This document shows positions 47,720 through 56,854 of a stretch of 64,000 nucleotides of DNA, piece by piece. Every line of letters starts with the position of its first letter. Position 1 is the first letter of the stretch. Made by a program: the position numbers and the translations under genes. The notes below the pieces were generated by a model that saw only the letters and a program-made list of their open reading frames with translations, ran no database searches and was not told where the DNA came from. The stretch comes from Chitinophaga sp. Ak27 (GTDB taxonomy: Bacteria; Bacteroidota; Bacteroidia; Chitinophagales; Chitinophagaceae): positions 1 to 64,000 of the forward strand of contig NZ_JABAOB010000009.1 of assembly GCF_012726295.1 (NCBI RefSeq). Direction: 5' to 3'.

Positions 47720-47749
47720 ATTGCGCGGCTGGAAATGAAGCCGCGCAAT
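47720..47749 (+). terminator. Strong hairpin between lipoprotein and GH28-like genes
   Basis: ATTGCGCGGCT (47720-47730) and AGCCGCGCAAT (47739-47749) pair perfectly over 11 bp with an eight-base loop, seven bases behind the stop codon at 47712. No T-tract follows, so it may be a partial terminator or an RNA-stability element that lowers expression of the enzymes downstream relative to SusC/D. Confidence 0.5.
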
Positions 47750-47807
47750 CCTGCATAATACATTAAAAGCTTGCCTGGCTGGTATTTACATAATAAATTT
47801 CACACGG

Positions 47808-49265
47808 ATGAATTTCGATTGGGCATTGACCAAACTAACTGGTATTATTACAGGGGTGTTGTTTTCAGCAATATGTATGGCGCAGCCACCGCAATTGACG
47901 GTTTACCCCTTTCCCGGGAAGGAATCGGGGAACGCTGTACACAATGGCGATTTTACGGTGAAAGTACGTCTCCCCGGAGGCCGGTGGCAGGACCTGTACG
48001 AGTATAATGTAAAGGTCGACGAGGTAAGAGGCGTGAACCACCAGGTAGAAAATGCTTCTATGGCAGCCTTTGATTTTTCGGGCAAGGTAGAAGTGGCTGT
48101 TTCCAGCAACAGGGAGAAGGTTACCCAGGCGGTAATACGGCCGCTTTCATATGGTATTCATCATAAGATAGTGAACAATACGGTTTACTTCCATCTTCTT
48201 CACCCGAAAAATCTCTCTATAGAAATAAATGGTGATAAATTTCATAATCTCCATTTGTTTGCCAATCCTATACAAACCATTATCCCGGACCCGAAAGATG
48301 CGCAGGTAATATATTTCGGGCCGGGTTTCCATGTACTTAAAGGCGGGGCCCTGAACATAGCCTCCGGCAAAAGCGTATACCTCGCCGGTGGGGCGGTGGT
48401 AAAGGGCCATTTTATAGTAGATAGTGTGAGAGATGTGAAGATAACAGGCCGGGGTATTATTGAATCACCCGGACGGGAAGGCGTTAGCATTTCGCATGCA
48501 AGAAATATATTGCTGGAAGGTATTGTACTTACGCAATGCCCCATAGGCGGCTCGGACAGCGTTGCCGTCAGAAATGTAAAAAGCATCAGTTCTTATAAAT
48601 GGGGCGACGGCATGAACGTGTTTGCCAGCAATAATGTTTTGTACGATGGTGTGTTCTGCCGCAATTCGGATGACTGTACCACAGTGTATGCTACCCGAAA
48701 AGGTTTTACCGGCGGATGCCGAAATATTACCATGCAACATTCCACGCTCTGGGCAGATGTGGCACATCCTATACACATCGGCATCCATGGCAATACTCCG
48801 CACCCGGATACGATCGAAAATGTACATTATATCGATATCGATATCCTGGAGCACCAGGAAAGGCAGGTGGATTACCAGGGCTGCATGGCCATTAATGCGG
48901 GTGACAATAACCTGGTAAGAGACATATCCTTTGAGAATATCCGCGTAGAGAATATCAGATGCGGACAGTTGGTACACCTGCAGATTCCGTTTAATAAGAA
49001 GTACTGTACGGCGCCCGGCAGGGGAATAGAAAATATACTGTTTAAAAATGTAACCTACCATGGCAACAACCCTGAACTATCTGTTATCACCGGTTACAGC
49101 GAAGATCGCAGGATCCGTAATGTGGTATTCGAAAATCTGAATATCAACGGTACGCTGATGGCTGATAACATGAGCGGAAAACCAGGTTGGTATAAAACTG
49201 CCGATATGGCAAGGATGTTCGTAGGCGAGTTCGTGGACAGCCTGGTGTTCAGGAGAACAGAGTAG
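47808..49265 (+). CDS. GH28-like parallel beta-helix glycosidase
   Basis: A 485-residue secreted protein; signal peptide about 1-25 (ending SAICMAQ). An N-terminal beta domain (about 30-165) leads into a right-handed parallel beta-helix. Putative catalytic acids are Asp267 (WGDGMN) and the pair Asp288-Asp289 in RNSDDC, matching the DD-C motif of GH28 polygalacturonases. HPIHIGIHGNT lies where the GH28 GHG segment would be expected. The match to canonical NTDG is imperfect, so it could also be GH49, GH110 or an unnamed helix family. Likely target: a galacturonic-acid or galactose-containing chain. It is placed 95 bp after the TIG lipoprotein gene, behind the hairpin. Confidence 0.7.
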   Translation: MNFDWALTKLTGIITGVLFSAICMAQPPQLTVYPFPGKESGNAVHNGDFTVKVRLPGGRWQDLYEYNVKVDEVRGVNHQVENASMAAFDFSGKVEVAVSSNREKVTQAVIRPLSYGIHHKIVNNTVYFHLLHPKNLSIEINGDKFHNLHLFANPIQTIIPDPKDAQVIYFGPGFHVLKGGALNIASGKSVYLAGGAVVKGHFIVDSVRDVKITGRGIIESPGREGVSISHARNILLEGIVLTQCPIGGSDSVAVRNVKSISSYKWGDGMNVFASNNVLYDGVFCRNSDDCTTVYATRKGFTGGCRNITMQHSTLWADVAHPIHIGIHGNTPHPDTIENVHYIDIDILEHQERQVDYQGCMAINAGDNNLVRDISFENIRVENIRCGQLVHLQIPFNKKYCTAPGRGIENILFKNVTYHGNNPELSVITGYSEDRRIRNVVFENLNINGTLMADNMSGKPGWYKTADMARMFVGEFVDSLVFRRTE

Positions 49266-49329
49266 CTTTAGGCAGCAGTCCGTACAAGGCTTTCTGGCCC
49301 CGTAATTTATTAACCGATAAAAATTGGAA

Positions 49330-51171
49330 ATGAGTAAAATGTTTTTTGGATTGAAGTCACTGGGCGTATTGAGCTTCACATGCCTATTGCAGTGTGGGCT
49401 GCTTTCCGCGCAAAAGATATATTCCATATCGTCTCCCGGCAACACCACTGTTTTGGCAGTAAGCGCTCCCGGTGGAAAACCAGGCTATCAGCTATCTTTC
49501 AAAGGTAAAAGAATCACTGGCTGGTCAGCACTTGATATAGCCGTTGATGGCGTTTCTTTAAGCAATGCTGAAATTACCCGCTATGATAAACCGGTACTGC
49601 ATCATGACTCTTTTGCAAGTCCCCTGGGAGAACAGGATTCGCTTCATAGTATTTATCAGCAGGCGAGATTGCGTCTGAAGACTACTGCCGGCCTTTCTGT
49701 GACTATAGATTTCCGGGTAATGGACAGCAGCGTGGCATTCCGTTACACCGTTGCTGCCGGTGGCGCAGTGCCACATGAACTCCGGGAGTTCACCACTTTT
49801 GCATTCCCGTCTTCTCCGCTCATCTATCAATACAACCAGGAATCCGTTTTTACACCAACACGAGTAGATACTTTCAGCACTACGACGGATTTGCCGGTGA
49901 CTATTAAATCGAACGGAAATTATTGCCAGGTAGGGGAGGCTGTAAACCTGGACTATACGAAAGCGGAATTGGTTCGTGGTGCAAATGGAAATACCCTGGT
50001 AATAAAGTTTCCACGGGATACGGCTGTACGGTTTTACAACAACATTGAAACACCCTGGAGAACCCTGAGTGTGGCTGGTTCCGCCATTGCGTTGGCTCAT
50101 TGCCGTACGTTGAGTTTAAAACTGGCAGATGCTCCCACGCCAGGCGATTGGTCGTGGGTTAAAGGAGGCAAACTTATCCGCGCGCAGTTGAACACGCAGA
50201 GTGGTCTCGACTGCATCGATTTTGCCGTAAAGCACCATTTTCAATATATTATGTTTGATGCCGGCTGGTATGGCGCTGAGTTTCGGTCATCATCTGATCC
50301 TGGTCAGGTAATCCCGGCCATTGACTTGCCAAGGGTGATAGCGTATGGAAAAGAACACCATATCGGCGTTGTCCTTTACGTAAATTATATAGGGCTGAAA
50401 GCTAAACTGGATACTATTCTTCCACTGTATAAACAGTGGGGAGTGGCAGGCCTTAAATTCGGTTTTGTGGACGGGCTTACACAATCGGGCCTTACCTGGT
50501 TGTCACAGGCTATTAAAAAAGTACAGCAGTACGGCTTTATACTGAACATTCACGACAATTATAAACCCACCGGCCTGAGTAGAACCTATCCTGCCCTGCT
50601 GACACAGGAAGGTATCCGGGGAGATGAAAACAGCCCCGACGCATTTCATAATACCACGCTGCCATTTACCCGTTACTTTGCCGGCGCTGCGGATTTTACT
50701 TATTGTTTCCCCAACCCTAAAAACACTTTTTCAAAGAATATCAAAGTTTCAAAAGCACAGCAGCTGGCACTAAGCGTGGTTTATTACAGCCCGCTGCAGG
50801 CAATATTTTGGTATGGTCAACCTAATGATTATACGAATGACAGCGAGATAGAATTTTATGACTATGTTCCTACTACGTGGAATGAATCGCATTACCTGGC
50901 AGGAGATATCGGAAAAGGCATAGCAGTGGCAAGAAGGAAAGGAGATACCTGGTACCTGGGGTGCGCTGCGGGTTTGCAGGACTGGCAGGCGGTGCTGGAG
51001 CTGTCTTTTCTCCGGACCGGCGTTCCATACACGGTAACTGTTTATGAAGATGACGGCAACCAATCTATCCGGAAGAGAACCATACAGCTCAGCAGCAGGG
51101 ATAAGTTGCCGCTTAAGCTATCAGCTAAAGGCGGACAGGCATTCATTTTCAGACCAGGCAATCATGAGTAG
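49330..51171 (+). CDS. GH97 family glycosidase with variant active site
   Basis: A 613-residue secreted enzyme, start at ATG 49330 (MSKMFFGLKSLGVLSFTCLL, ending LLSAQ). An N-terminal beta-sandwich (about 30-265), a (beta/alpha)8 barrel (about 280-545) and a C-terminal beta domain follow the GH97 plan, with the diagnostic stretch KPTGLSRTYPALLTQEGIRGDE. Glu433 in GIRGDE is the likely acid. Where retaining GH97 enzymes have a nucleophilic Asp (K-x-DFM), this protein reads K376-F-G378-FVDG. Asp409 (HDNYKPTG) sits at a position that carries a base Glu in inverting members. GH97 includes alpha-glucosidases and alpha-galactosidases; the type here is open. Its end overlaps the next gene by 8 bp. Confidence 0.85.
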   Translation: MSKMFFGLKSLGVLSFTCLLQCGLLSAQKIYSISSPGNTTVLAVSAPGGKPGYQLSFKGKRITGWSALDIAVDGVSLSNAEITRYDKPVLHHDSFASPLGEQDSLHSIYQQARLRLKTTAGLSVTIDFRVMDSSVAFRYTVAAGGAVPHELREFTTFAFPSSPLIYQYNQESVFTPTRVDTFSTTTDLPVTIKSNGNYCQVGEAVNLDYTKAELVRGANGNTLVIKFPRDTAVRFYNNIETPWRTLSVAGSAIALAHCRTLSLKLADAPTPGDWSWVKGGKLIRAQLNTQSGLDCIDFAVKHHFQYIMFDAGWYGAEFRSSSDPGQVIPAIDLPRVIAYGKEHHIGVVLYVNYIGLKAKLDTILPLYKQWGVAGLKFGFVDGLTQSGLTWLSQAIKKVQQYGFILNIHDNYKPTGLSRTYPALLTQEGIRGDENSPDAFHNTTLPFTRYFAGAADFTYCFPNPKNTFSKNIKVSKAQQLALSVVYYSPLQAIFWYGQPNDYTNDSEIEFYDYVPTTWNESHYLAGDIGKGIAVARRKGDTWYLGCAAGLQDWQAVLELSFLRTGVPYTVTVYEDDGNQSIRKRTIQLSSRDKLPLKLSAKGGQAFIFRPGNHE

Positions 51172-53173
51172 AACGTATATTTTACCGCTATTGTTTTTAT
51201 TTTTTTGGGGGATGGTAATTTCATCGTCTGCCCAGGCGCCTGCTTTTGCGCACCCGGGTCTGCTGCATAGCAAAGCCGATTTGCAAAGGATGAGCGCCGC
51301 GGTTGCGCGGCAACGGTCACCGATATACGAAGGCTTCCTCGTTTTTCAAAAAAGCCCTTCCTCTCATTATGATTACCAGCTGAAAGGACCTCTGAAAGAA
51401 GTGGGAAGAAACCCTACCCGGGGGCAGGTGGATTATGACAGTGATGCCAATGCCGCTTATCAGAATGCCCTGATGTGGGCCATCACAGGCGATATGCGTT
51501 ACGCGCAAACAGCGATACGTATTATTGATGCATGGAGCGATACATTACAATTAGTAACAGGGAGAGATGCGGTGCTGATGGCCGGCCTTGGTCCCTTTAA
51601 AATGGTGAATGCGGCAGAAATTATAAGACACAGCGGTGCGGGTTGGCCTGATGCGGCTGTAAAGCGCACAGCACAACATTTTCGCCGGGTGATCTATCCT
51701 GTTCTTGCTGAGTTTGCACCTTTTGCAAACGGCAACTGGGATGATGCGGCACTAAAGACGGTGATGGCTATAGGGATTTTTTGTGATGACCATGAAATTT
51801 TCGAGAAGGCTGTTCGCTATTATGTAAATGGTTGGGGCAATGGCAGCCTTACCCATTATATTATCAACGATGCAGGCCAGGTGCAGGAAACCGGACGGGA
51901 TCAGGCACATACGCAACTTGGAATAGGTATGCTGGCAGAGTGCTGTGAAATGGCCTGGCACCAGGGATTAAATCTTTATGCCTATGCTAATAACCGCTTG
52001 CTCAAGGGGTTTGAATATACAGCCAGGTATAACTTAGGTTATAACGATATCCCTTATACACCTATGCTCGACCGCACCGGTAAATACTATCATACCCATC
52101 CCTCTGAAATGGCGAGGGGCAACCTGCGCGCGGTATATGAACAGGTGTATAACCACTATGTGCACAGAATGGGGCTGGAGGCGCCATTTACAAAAGCAGC
52201 CGCGGATAGGCTAAGGCCGGAAGGCCCTGGAATTCCCGGCGCAGATCATCCGGGCTATGGCACTTTATTTTACACTATTGATCCGGCAATCGACAAAATG
52301 GAATCGCTTAACCTCTCTGAGGAAAGACCCGCCGGTTTGGTATTGACGGCCAAAGCCGACGCCAGTATGCTGACGTGGGTAGGGCTTCATGGCATTTCGT
52401 CCTATGTTGTTAAACGCGCGGAAAACAAAGAAGGTCCGTATATAAAGATGGGCGTTGCTAACGGAAATTTCTTTAGCGACAGCAGTATGAAAAAGGGAGT
52501 TGTGTATTACTACACTGTTGCCGGCATCCGGGATGGAAGCGTATCTAAGGAGTCTTTACCGGTTTCTCTTGCTGGCGGCGGGCTTCCCAAAGGGTGGCGC
52601 AACAATGATATTGGAAATACCGGGGCGCCTGGCCATGCACAGTACGATGGCGACCTGGTTAGAATAGATGCCGGGGGAATGTTTACCGATAGTTTACCGG
52701 CTGCTGTAAATTATACCTACAGGGAGTTAAAGAAGAAGGACGAGATGATTATCCAGGTGTGCCCGCAACCCAGTTCTCAATTTACGACGGTGGGCCTGAT
52801 GATTAGAGTTGATCTGCAGCCAGACAGCCATTTTGCAGCATGGATGCTTTACCCGGGTAAAACAAAGGAAATTGAAGCGCCGGGGTGGATGATGCAGTTA
52901 ATTCAACGGCGAAATTCCGCGGCGGCAACAACTGTTATGACTAAGCAACTACTGAGGGTGCCTGCAGTAACCTATGGCCGTTTAACAGGATCTTACTGGT
53001 TGAAAGTTACCCGGTCAGGTAACAAAATAGCAGGTTTCGGGTCGTACGATGGGATTAGATGGGAACGGCTGGGAACCGTTCATTGGTCAACCGGAAGACC
53101 GGCGCTGATGGGGATAGCTGCTGCTGCTAATATTGCTGTAACCACAACTGTACGGGTTCGGCTGCGGCAGTAA
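51164..53173 (+). CDS. Third alginate-lyase-superfamily protein
   Basis: A 669-residue secreted protein. ATG 51164 is chosen, because MSRTYILPLLFLFFWGMVISSSAQ is the signal peptide; it overlaps the GH97 gene by 8 bp, indicating translational coupling. The lyase-like domain (about 25-380) starts FAHPGLLHSKADLQRMSAAV and contains QETGRDQAHTQLGIGML and YANNRLLKGFEYTARYN, matching the gene at 21887 closely. An FN3-like part (about 400-480) and a concanavalin-like module (VGLMIRVD, about 490-665) follow. No T9SS domain. It encodes the same architecture as the 675-residue protein on the other arm, so both arms probably attack related uronan linkages. Last gene of the rightward operon. Confidence 0.8.
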   Translation: MSRTYILPLLFLFFWGMVISSSAQAPAFAHPGLLHSKADLQRMSAAVARQRSPIYEGFLVFQKSPSSHYDYQLKGPLKEVGRNPTRGQVDYDSDANAAYQNALMWAITGDMRYAQTAIRIIDAWSDTLQLVTGRDAVLMAGLGPFKMVNAAEIIRHSGAGWPDAAVKRTAQHFRRVIYPVLAEFAPFANGNWDDAALKTVMAIGIFCDDHEIFEKAVRYYVNGWGNGSLTHYIINDAGQVQETGRDQAHTQLGIGMLAECCEMAWHQGLNLYAYANNRLLKGFEYTARYNLGYNDIPYTPMLDRTGKYYHTHPSEMARGNLRAVYEQVYNHYVHRMGLEAPFTKAAADRLRPEGPGIPGADHPGYGTLFYTIDPAIDKMESLNLSEERPAGLVLTAKADASMLTWVGLHGISSYVVKRAENKEGPYIKMGVANGNFFSDSSMKKGVVYYYTVAGIRDGSVSKESLPVSLAGGGLPKGWRNNDIGNTGAPGHAQYDGDLVRIDAGGMFTDSLPAAVNYTYRELKKKDEMIIQVCPQPSSQFTTVGLMIRVDLQPDSHFAAWMLYPGKTKEIEAPGWMMQLIQRRNSAAATTVMTKQLLRVPAVTYGRLTGSYWLKVTRSGNKIAGFGSYDGIRWERLGTVHWSTGRPALMGIAAAANIAVTTTVRVRLRQ

Positions 53174-53175
53174 TA

Positions 53176-53213
53176 GTTCCTGGGAATACTTCGCGGGATG
53201 CATTCCCAGGAAC
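53176..53213. terminator. Bidirectional hairpin between convergent genes
   Basis: GTTCCTGGGAAT (53176-53187) and ATTCCCAGGAAC (53202-53213) form a perfect 12-bp stem with a 14-base loop. It lies in the 53 bp separating the stop codons of the plus-strand lyase-like gene and the minus-strand GH74 gene and probably terminates both transcripts. Confidence 0.7.
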
Positions 53214-53226
53214 CGGTGAATAGTTG

Positions 53227-56019
53227 TTACTGGACGATTAGCTTCTTCGTAAAGTTAAATGTTTTCGAATTGATGGTGACCAGGTAGAATCCCGCGCTAA
53301 GCCGTGAATTGATCTCTATTTTGTTGCCGCTACGGGCTATCTTTTCGTAAAGTATTTTGCCCTGGTTATCATAAATTCTTACGACTGTGTTTTCGGAAAT
53401 TTCCGGAAGAAGAATCGTAAACCTGCCCGTACTTGCAGGATTCGGATACAGGCTAACAGCATCGGCATTAGTGTTAATCTTTGCCTGCAGCAACGAGCTG
53501 GTCATGGTGATGTTAAATGTCTGTGTGCTTTGGCATCCTCCGCTATTGGTATACGTAGCCACATAGTTTCCTGCCTGGTTGGCCTGGATATTTGAAAAGA
53601 ATACTTCCCGCGTAGTGGCACTAAAATTATTCGGCCCGCTCCAGCTCCATGATCCTCCCTGTGTGGGCTGAGGGCCAAACTGTACGCTGCTGCCGGCGGC
53701 TACAGCTGCATTGGCTGTTTGCTGCCAGTTTCCGCCATTAACCTGTACGTATGGGGTAATGGCAGTAGGTGTACAGGCAGATGGATCCCAATAGATTAAA
53801 CCTCTTCCTCCGCCGGCGCTCATATATACCCTGCCGGCAATGTTCATATCTCCTATCAGCAAGGGCGCGCCCGCGAACTGGTGGGCATCATCATTTATCC
53901 TGGCCCAGGTAGCGCCCTGGTCTGTTGATCTGAAAAGGCCGGTCACTCCAGACACGGTGCCCCAGATGAAAACAGTAGGATAGCCCGATCCGGGCATTGC
54001 CTTTCCTATACCAATGGTTTTACAATAAGTTACATTGGCAACAGTCGTGTAGGCGGTTCCGTAGTTGGTGGAGTATTTTAATCCATTACGGCCGAGAGGT
54101 ACCCACACATGCCCTTCCAGGCCTGGCACGGTCCGGATCTGGGCGGCTTCCCATGGATAATTTGCCGTTGACGCACCTGGCGTACCTGCTACAGAAAAAC
54201 TGATGCCTTTATTGGAGCTCCTCAACAACTGTCCGCTGGAGGGTTGGTATATATAAAAATAATTCGAATTTACCTGGTCGGCAACGGGGGCAGCGTCGCC
54301 GAGGGATACACCCGAACAGGCAGACCAGCTGGCTCCATTATTCGTAGTATAGTAGGTGGTGGTGGAACCTCCGGGGCAATGCAGTATCGTTCCTCCGTCG
54401 GCGCTGACGGCCACCTTTCCCTGGGAGCCCTTATTGGTAGCAACCCCCGTCCAGGTGGCACCTTTGTCGTTCGAATAATAAACAACGTTGCCTCCGTTGG
54501 AAGCTCTGACCACTTTATTGGTGTTGCCCGCCGCATACGCAATGCTTTGGTTGTTACCATCTGTGGGAGTTAATCTTTTGGCCGGATAGGACGTCAGGGG
54601 CTCATGTACAAAGCCCGTTACATCTCCAAAGGAAGAAATAAAGGAGCCTCCGGGAATGCTGACGCCGTCGAGCAACGCTGTTTCTTCAAGCCCGATCACG
54701 TCATATTTCCAGGAAGGATTTGCGGCGGTGATATCAGAACAGGTGTAAACACCTCCTCCGCCGATGACCCGCACTTTTGAAAGATTGGATTGGTCAAACT
54801 CGATACAGTCCATCCAGTTAACGGCGCCACCGTTGGTCCACGCCATCCCGTTGCTGTCATAGGTGGCATTTGTACCGTTTTTAAGGGTCCAGGTGGCTCC
54901 GCCATCAGTAGAGAGGAAAATAAAGTCTCCCCAGCCGGTACCAAACTGGTTGTTCCAATACATGCCACAAGTAGAAACGATTACCCGGTTAACATTCGTT
55001 GGGTCGATACTCACTCCCCCGTATGGATAATCCTTCGAAGAAACGGGGGTAACGTTTGTCCACACGCCGGTAGCGGTGTTGAGCTTATATAGCTTTCCAT
55101 TGCCGCCACCGGATTGCGGGCCTGCGTCATCCGAATAGGTAACATACATGGTAGTTCCCTGCAGCGCTGCGCGGTGCGGCATAAAGCCAGTAGTGGCGGA
55201 AATGTCGGTAAAGGTAGCTCCTCCATCCGTGCTCTTATAGAGATTCCCGCTGCCGGTACGGGAAACGCCTATGTAAATGGTTTGGGTAGCCCCGCCCACA
55301 ACGTTACTGGAAGGATCATAAACGACAAAACATATCCCGTTTTCATTGGTAGTAGTAGTAACGCCATTCCAGGCCAGGTTCCAGGTAACGCCGCCATCCG
55401 TACTTTTCCATAACCCGTTAGCCCTGGTTCCGCAGAATAGTATGTTACTGTTTTTGGGATCTACAGCAAGGCGTTCTCCGTTTCCACGTCCGTTGCCATT
55501 TCCATGCGCTTTAAATTTAGCCGTAACGTCGGTATAGGTGAACGTATTTCCTTTGTCGGTAGATTTCAATATGGCTGTCCTTCCGCCGTTGATATAGGAG
55601 GTCCCGCAGAGCATATAAACATTATTGGCATTCTGAGGGTCCAGTGCTAAGGCTTCCACGCCAATAAAGCCATTTTCAGATTCGTTAAGCCAGTCGAGCA
55701 GTTGAATCCATTTGTTATTCGCCGCATCCCAGCGGTAAGCGCCGCCTACGTCCGTCCGGCAATACCTGTCGCCGGAGGTTTTGTGGGTAATAATGCCCGT
55801 TACAAATCCGCCACCGCCAATAGGCGCGTTTTTCCAGACATAGCCGGTGGTTTGTGCATTCACTTGATAGGCTGGAAACGCCGTACCCAGGGAGAGTAAA
55901 CAGAGGATGGCAAGTGCCTTTGGCCTGAACAGCGGACGCACTTTATCCGACATAAAAAATCCGCGAACAAAGGGTAACATTGCCCTGTGGTTAAATGGTT
56001 GCAGTAGTTTTGTTTTCAT
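53227..56019 (-). CDS. GH74 xyloglucanase with Ig-like and T9SS domains
   Basis: A 930-residue exoenzyme. The start is placed at ATG 56019 (MKTKLLQPFNHRA and onward); the ATG 22 codons further in (MSDKVRPLFRPKALAILCLL) would give a more typical signal peptide. Both end FPAYQVNAQ. The GH74 double seven-bladed propeller (about 50-753) opens YVWKNAPIGGGGFVTGI and has CRTDVGGAYRWD, whose Asp is the usual catalytic base, plus many S-DGG-TW repeats. An Ig-like domain (about 760-840) and a T9SS sorting domain (about 846-930, SLYPNPASTGRF) follow. GH74 enzymes are inverting endo- or exo-xyloglucanases. It has its own transcription unit but fits the GH95 and acetylesterase genes of the main locus. Confidence 0.9.
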   Translation of the reverse strand: MKTKLLQPFNHRAMLPFVRGFFMSDKVRPLFRPKALAILCLLSLGTAFPAYQVNAQTTGYVWKNAPIGGGGFVTGIITHKTSGDRYCRTDVGGAYRWDAANNKWIQLLDWLNESENGFIGVEALALDPQNANNVYMLCGTSYINGGRTAILKSTDKGNTFTYTDVTAKFKAHGNGNGRGNGERLAVDPKNSNILFCGTRANGLWKSTDGGVTWNLAWNGVTTTTNENGICFVVYDPSSNVVGGATQTIYIGVSRTGSGNLYKSTDGGATFTDISATTGFMPHRAALQGTTMYVTYSDDAGPQSGGGNGKLYKLNTATGVWTNVTPVSSKDYPYGGVSIDPTNVNRVIVSTCGMYWNNQFGTGWGDFIFLSTDGGATWTLKNGTNATYDSNGMAWTNGGAVNWMDCIEFDQSNLSKVRVIGGGGVYTCSDITAANPSWKYDVIGLEETALLDGVSIPGGSFISSFGDVTGFVHEPLTSYPAKRLTPTDGNNQSIAYAAGNTNKVVRASNGGNVVYYSNDKGATWTGVATNKGSQGKVAVSADGGTILHCPGGSTTTYYTTNNGASWSACSGVSLGDAAPVADQVNSNYFYIYQPSSGQLLRSSNKGISFSVAGTPGASTANYPWEAAQIRTVPGLEGHVWVPLGRNGLKYSTNYGTAYTTVANVTYCKTIGIGKAMPGSGYPTVFIWGTVSGVTGLFRSTDQGATWARINDDAHQFAGAPLLIGDMNIAGRVYMSAGGGRGLIYWDPSACTPTAITPYVQVNGGNWQQTANAAVAAGSSVQFGPQPTQGGSWSWSGPNNFSATTREVFFSNIQANQAGNYVATYTNSGGCQSTQTFNITMTSSLLQAKINTNADAVSLYPNPASTGRFTILLPEISENTVVRIYDNQGKILYEKIARSGNKIEINSRLSAGFYLVTINSKTFNFTKKLIVQ

Positions 56020-56854
56020 AAAGGTTAAGTGTTTTAAGTAAATCAAGCCGGAAAAGGCAAAGGCGACAAGATTGGTTGTTCGCTTTATCGCATAGAAAGC
56101 CCGTCCGGGGCGCCACCTCATCGGCAGCAACGGTACTGTGGGTGTTTTGTCAGTAATGAAAGCTCCTTAGGCTGGAGCTGCAGTGATCCTATCTGGTAAC
56201 CCTTGCTTTAACAAAGGCATCGTCACTTTCGAAAGGAAGTAATAGGGTGTACATAGCAGCTACAATCGTAAGTGAGTCGTTTTGGATGATTTCATATTTA
56301 TATATTGATTGAGTACATATTGAATATAGCGACGCCGTCCCCATTTCCTTCGAAGGGCCTTTGTAATTGGGAATGGAAAACCGAAATTCATGAGAATCCT
56401 GACAGCGTGGCATCACGCGGCGGACGCCCCGGAAGGTTAATGGCAATTGTGGGTTTTTCATAACTGGAAATCTTTCTCTCAATTTTTCATAACTGGAAAT
56501 CTCTCTCTCGATAAGCTGAAGTGAAACTACAAAGATGTTCTTTACAATAGGGCCCCCGAATGTTACAGATTATGGGGAGGAATGTTACAGCCCGTGTTTT
56601 TTGGAAGATATTTTCAGGCTAAACCCCTTTTTTAGGGCCGTTTCTTTTTAAATAATGGCATATTGTGATTAAGATAGCGAAATTTCTATTAAAAGATTTG
56701 TTGAGGCCAGGAGCTTTTTGTATCCTATTTCTTCGAGGCTTCATAGGGAGCCAGTTACCAAAGAGTCTGAATTGTCCCGCGGTTTATTATTTAAACTCGG
56801 CTGTCATTATGTCGTGTTGGGGCTGGCTGAAATAAGCCGCTAAGACCGGCAGGT
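56020..56854. other. Long intergenic region upstream of GH74
   Basis: 835 bp with no supported gene. The GH74 promoter must lie in it. 56454-56509 holds two copies of a 29-bp unit. An ORF at 56189-56482 on the minus strand (97 codons) begins within this repeat, lacks any recognisable domain and has weak coding character. The part 56520-56850 is AT-rich and otherwise featureless. Confidence 0.4.
56454..56509. repeat. Tandem 29-bp direct repeat
   Basis: The unit TTTTTCATAACTGGAAATCT followed by a TC-rich tail occurs at 56454-56480 and again at 56483-56509, with one mismatch (CTTTCTC against CTCTCTC). The period is 29 bp. It lies about 430 bp upstream of the GH74 gene and may be a duplicated regulator site or simple slippage. 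Confidence 0.6.

Noticed and set aside
48465-49061. 198-codon minus-strand ORF inside the GH28-like gene
   Set aside because: Antisense shadow; the plus frame carries signal peptide and conserved acids.
49558-50100. 180-codon minus-strand ORF inside the GH97 gene
   Set aside because: Antisense shadow of the GH97 N-terminal domain.
56189-56482. 97-codon minus-strand ORF upstream of GH74
   Set aside because: Starts in a tandem repeat, has no domain or signal peptide, and no start context; probably non-coding.
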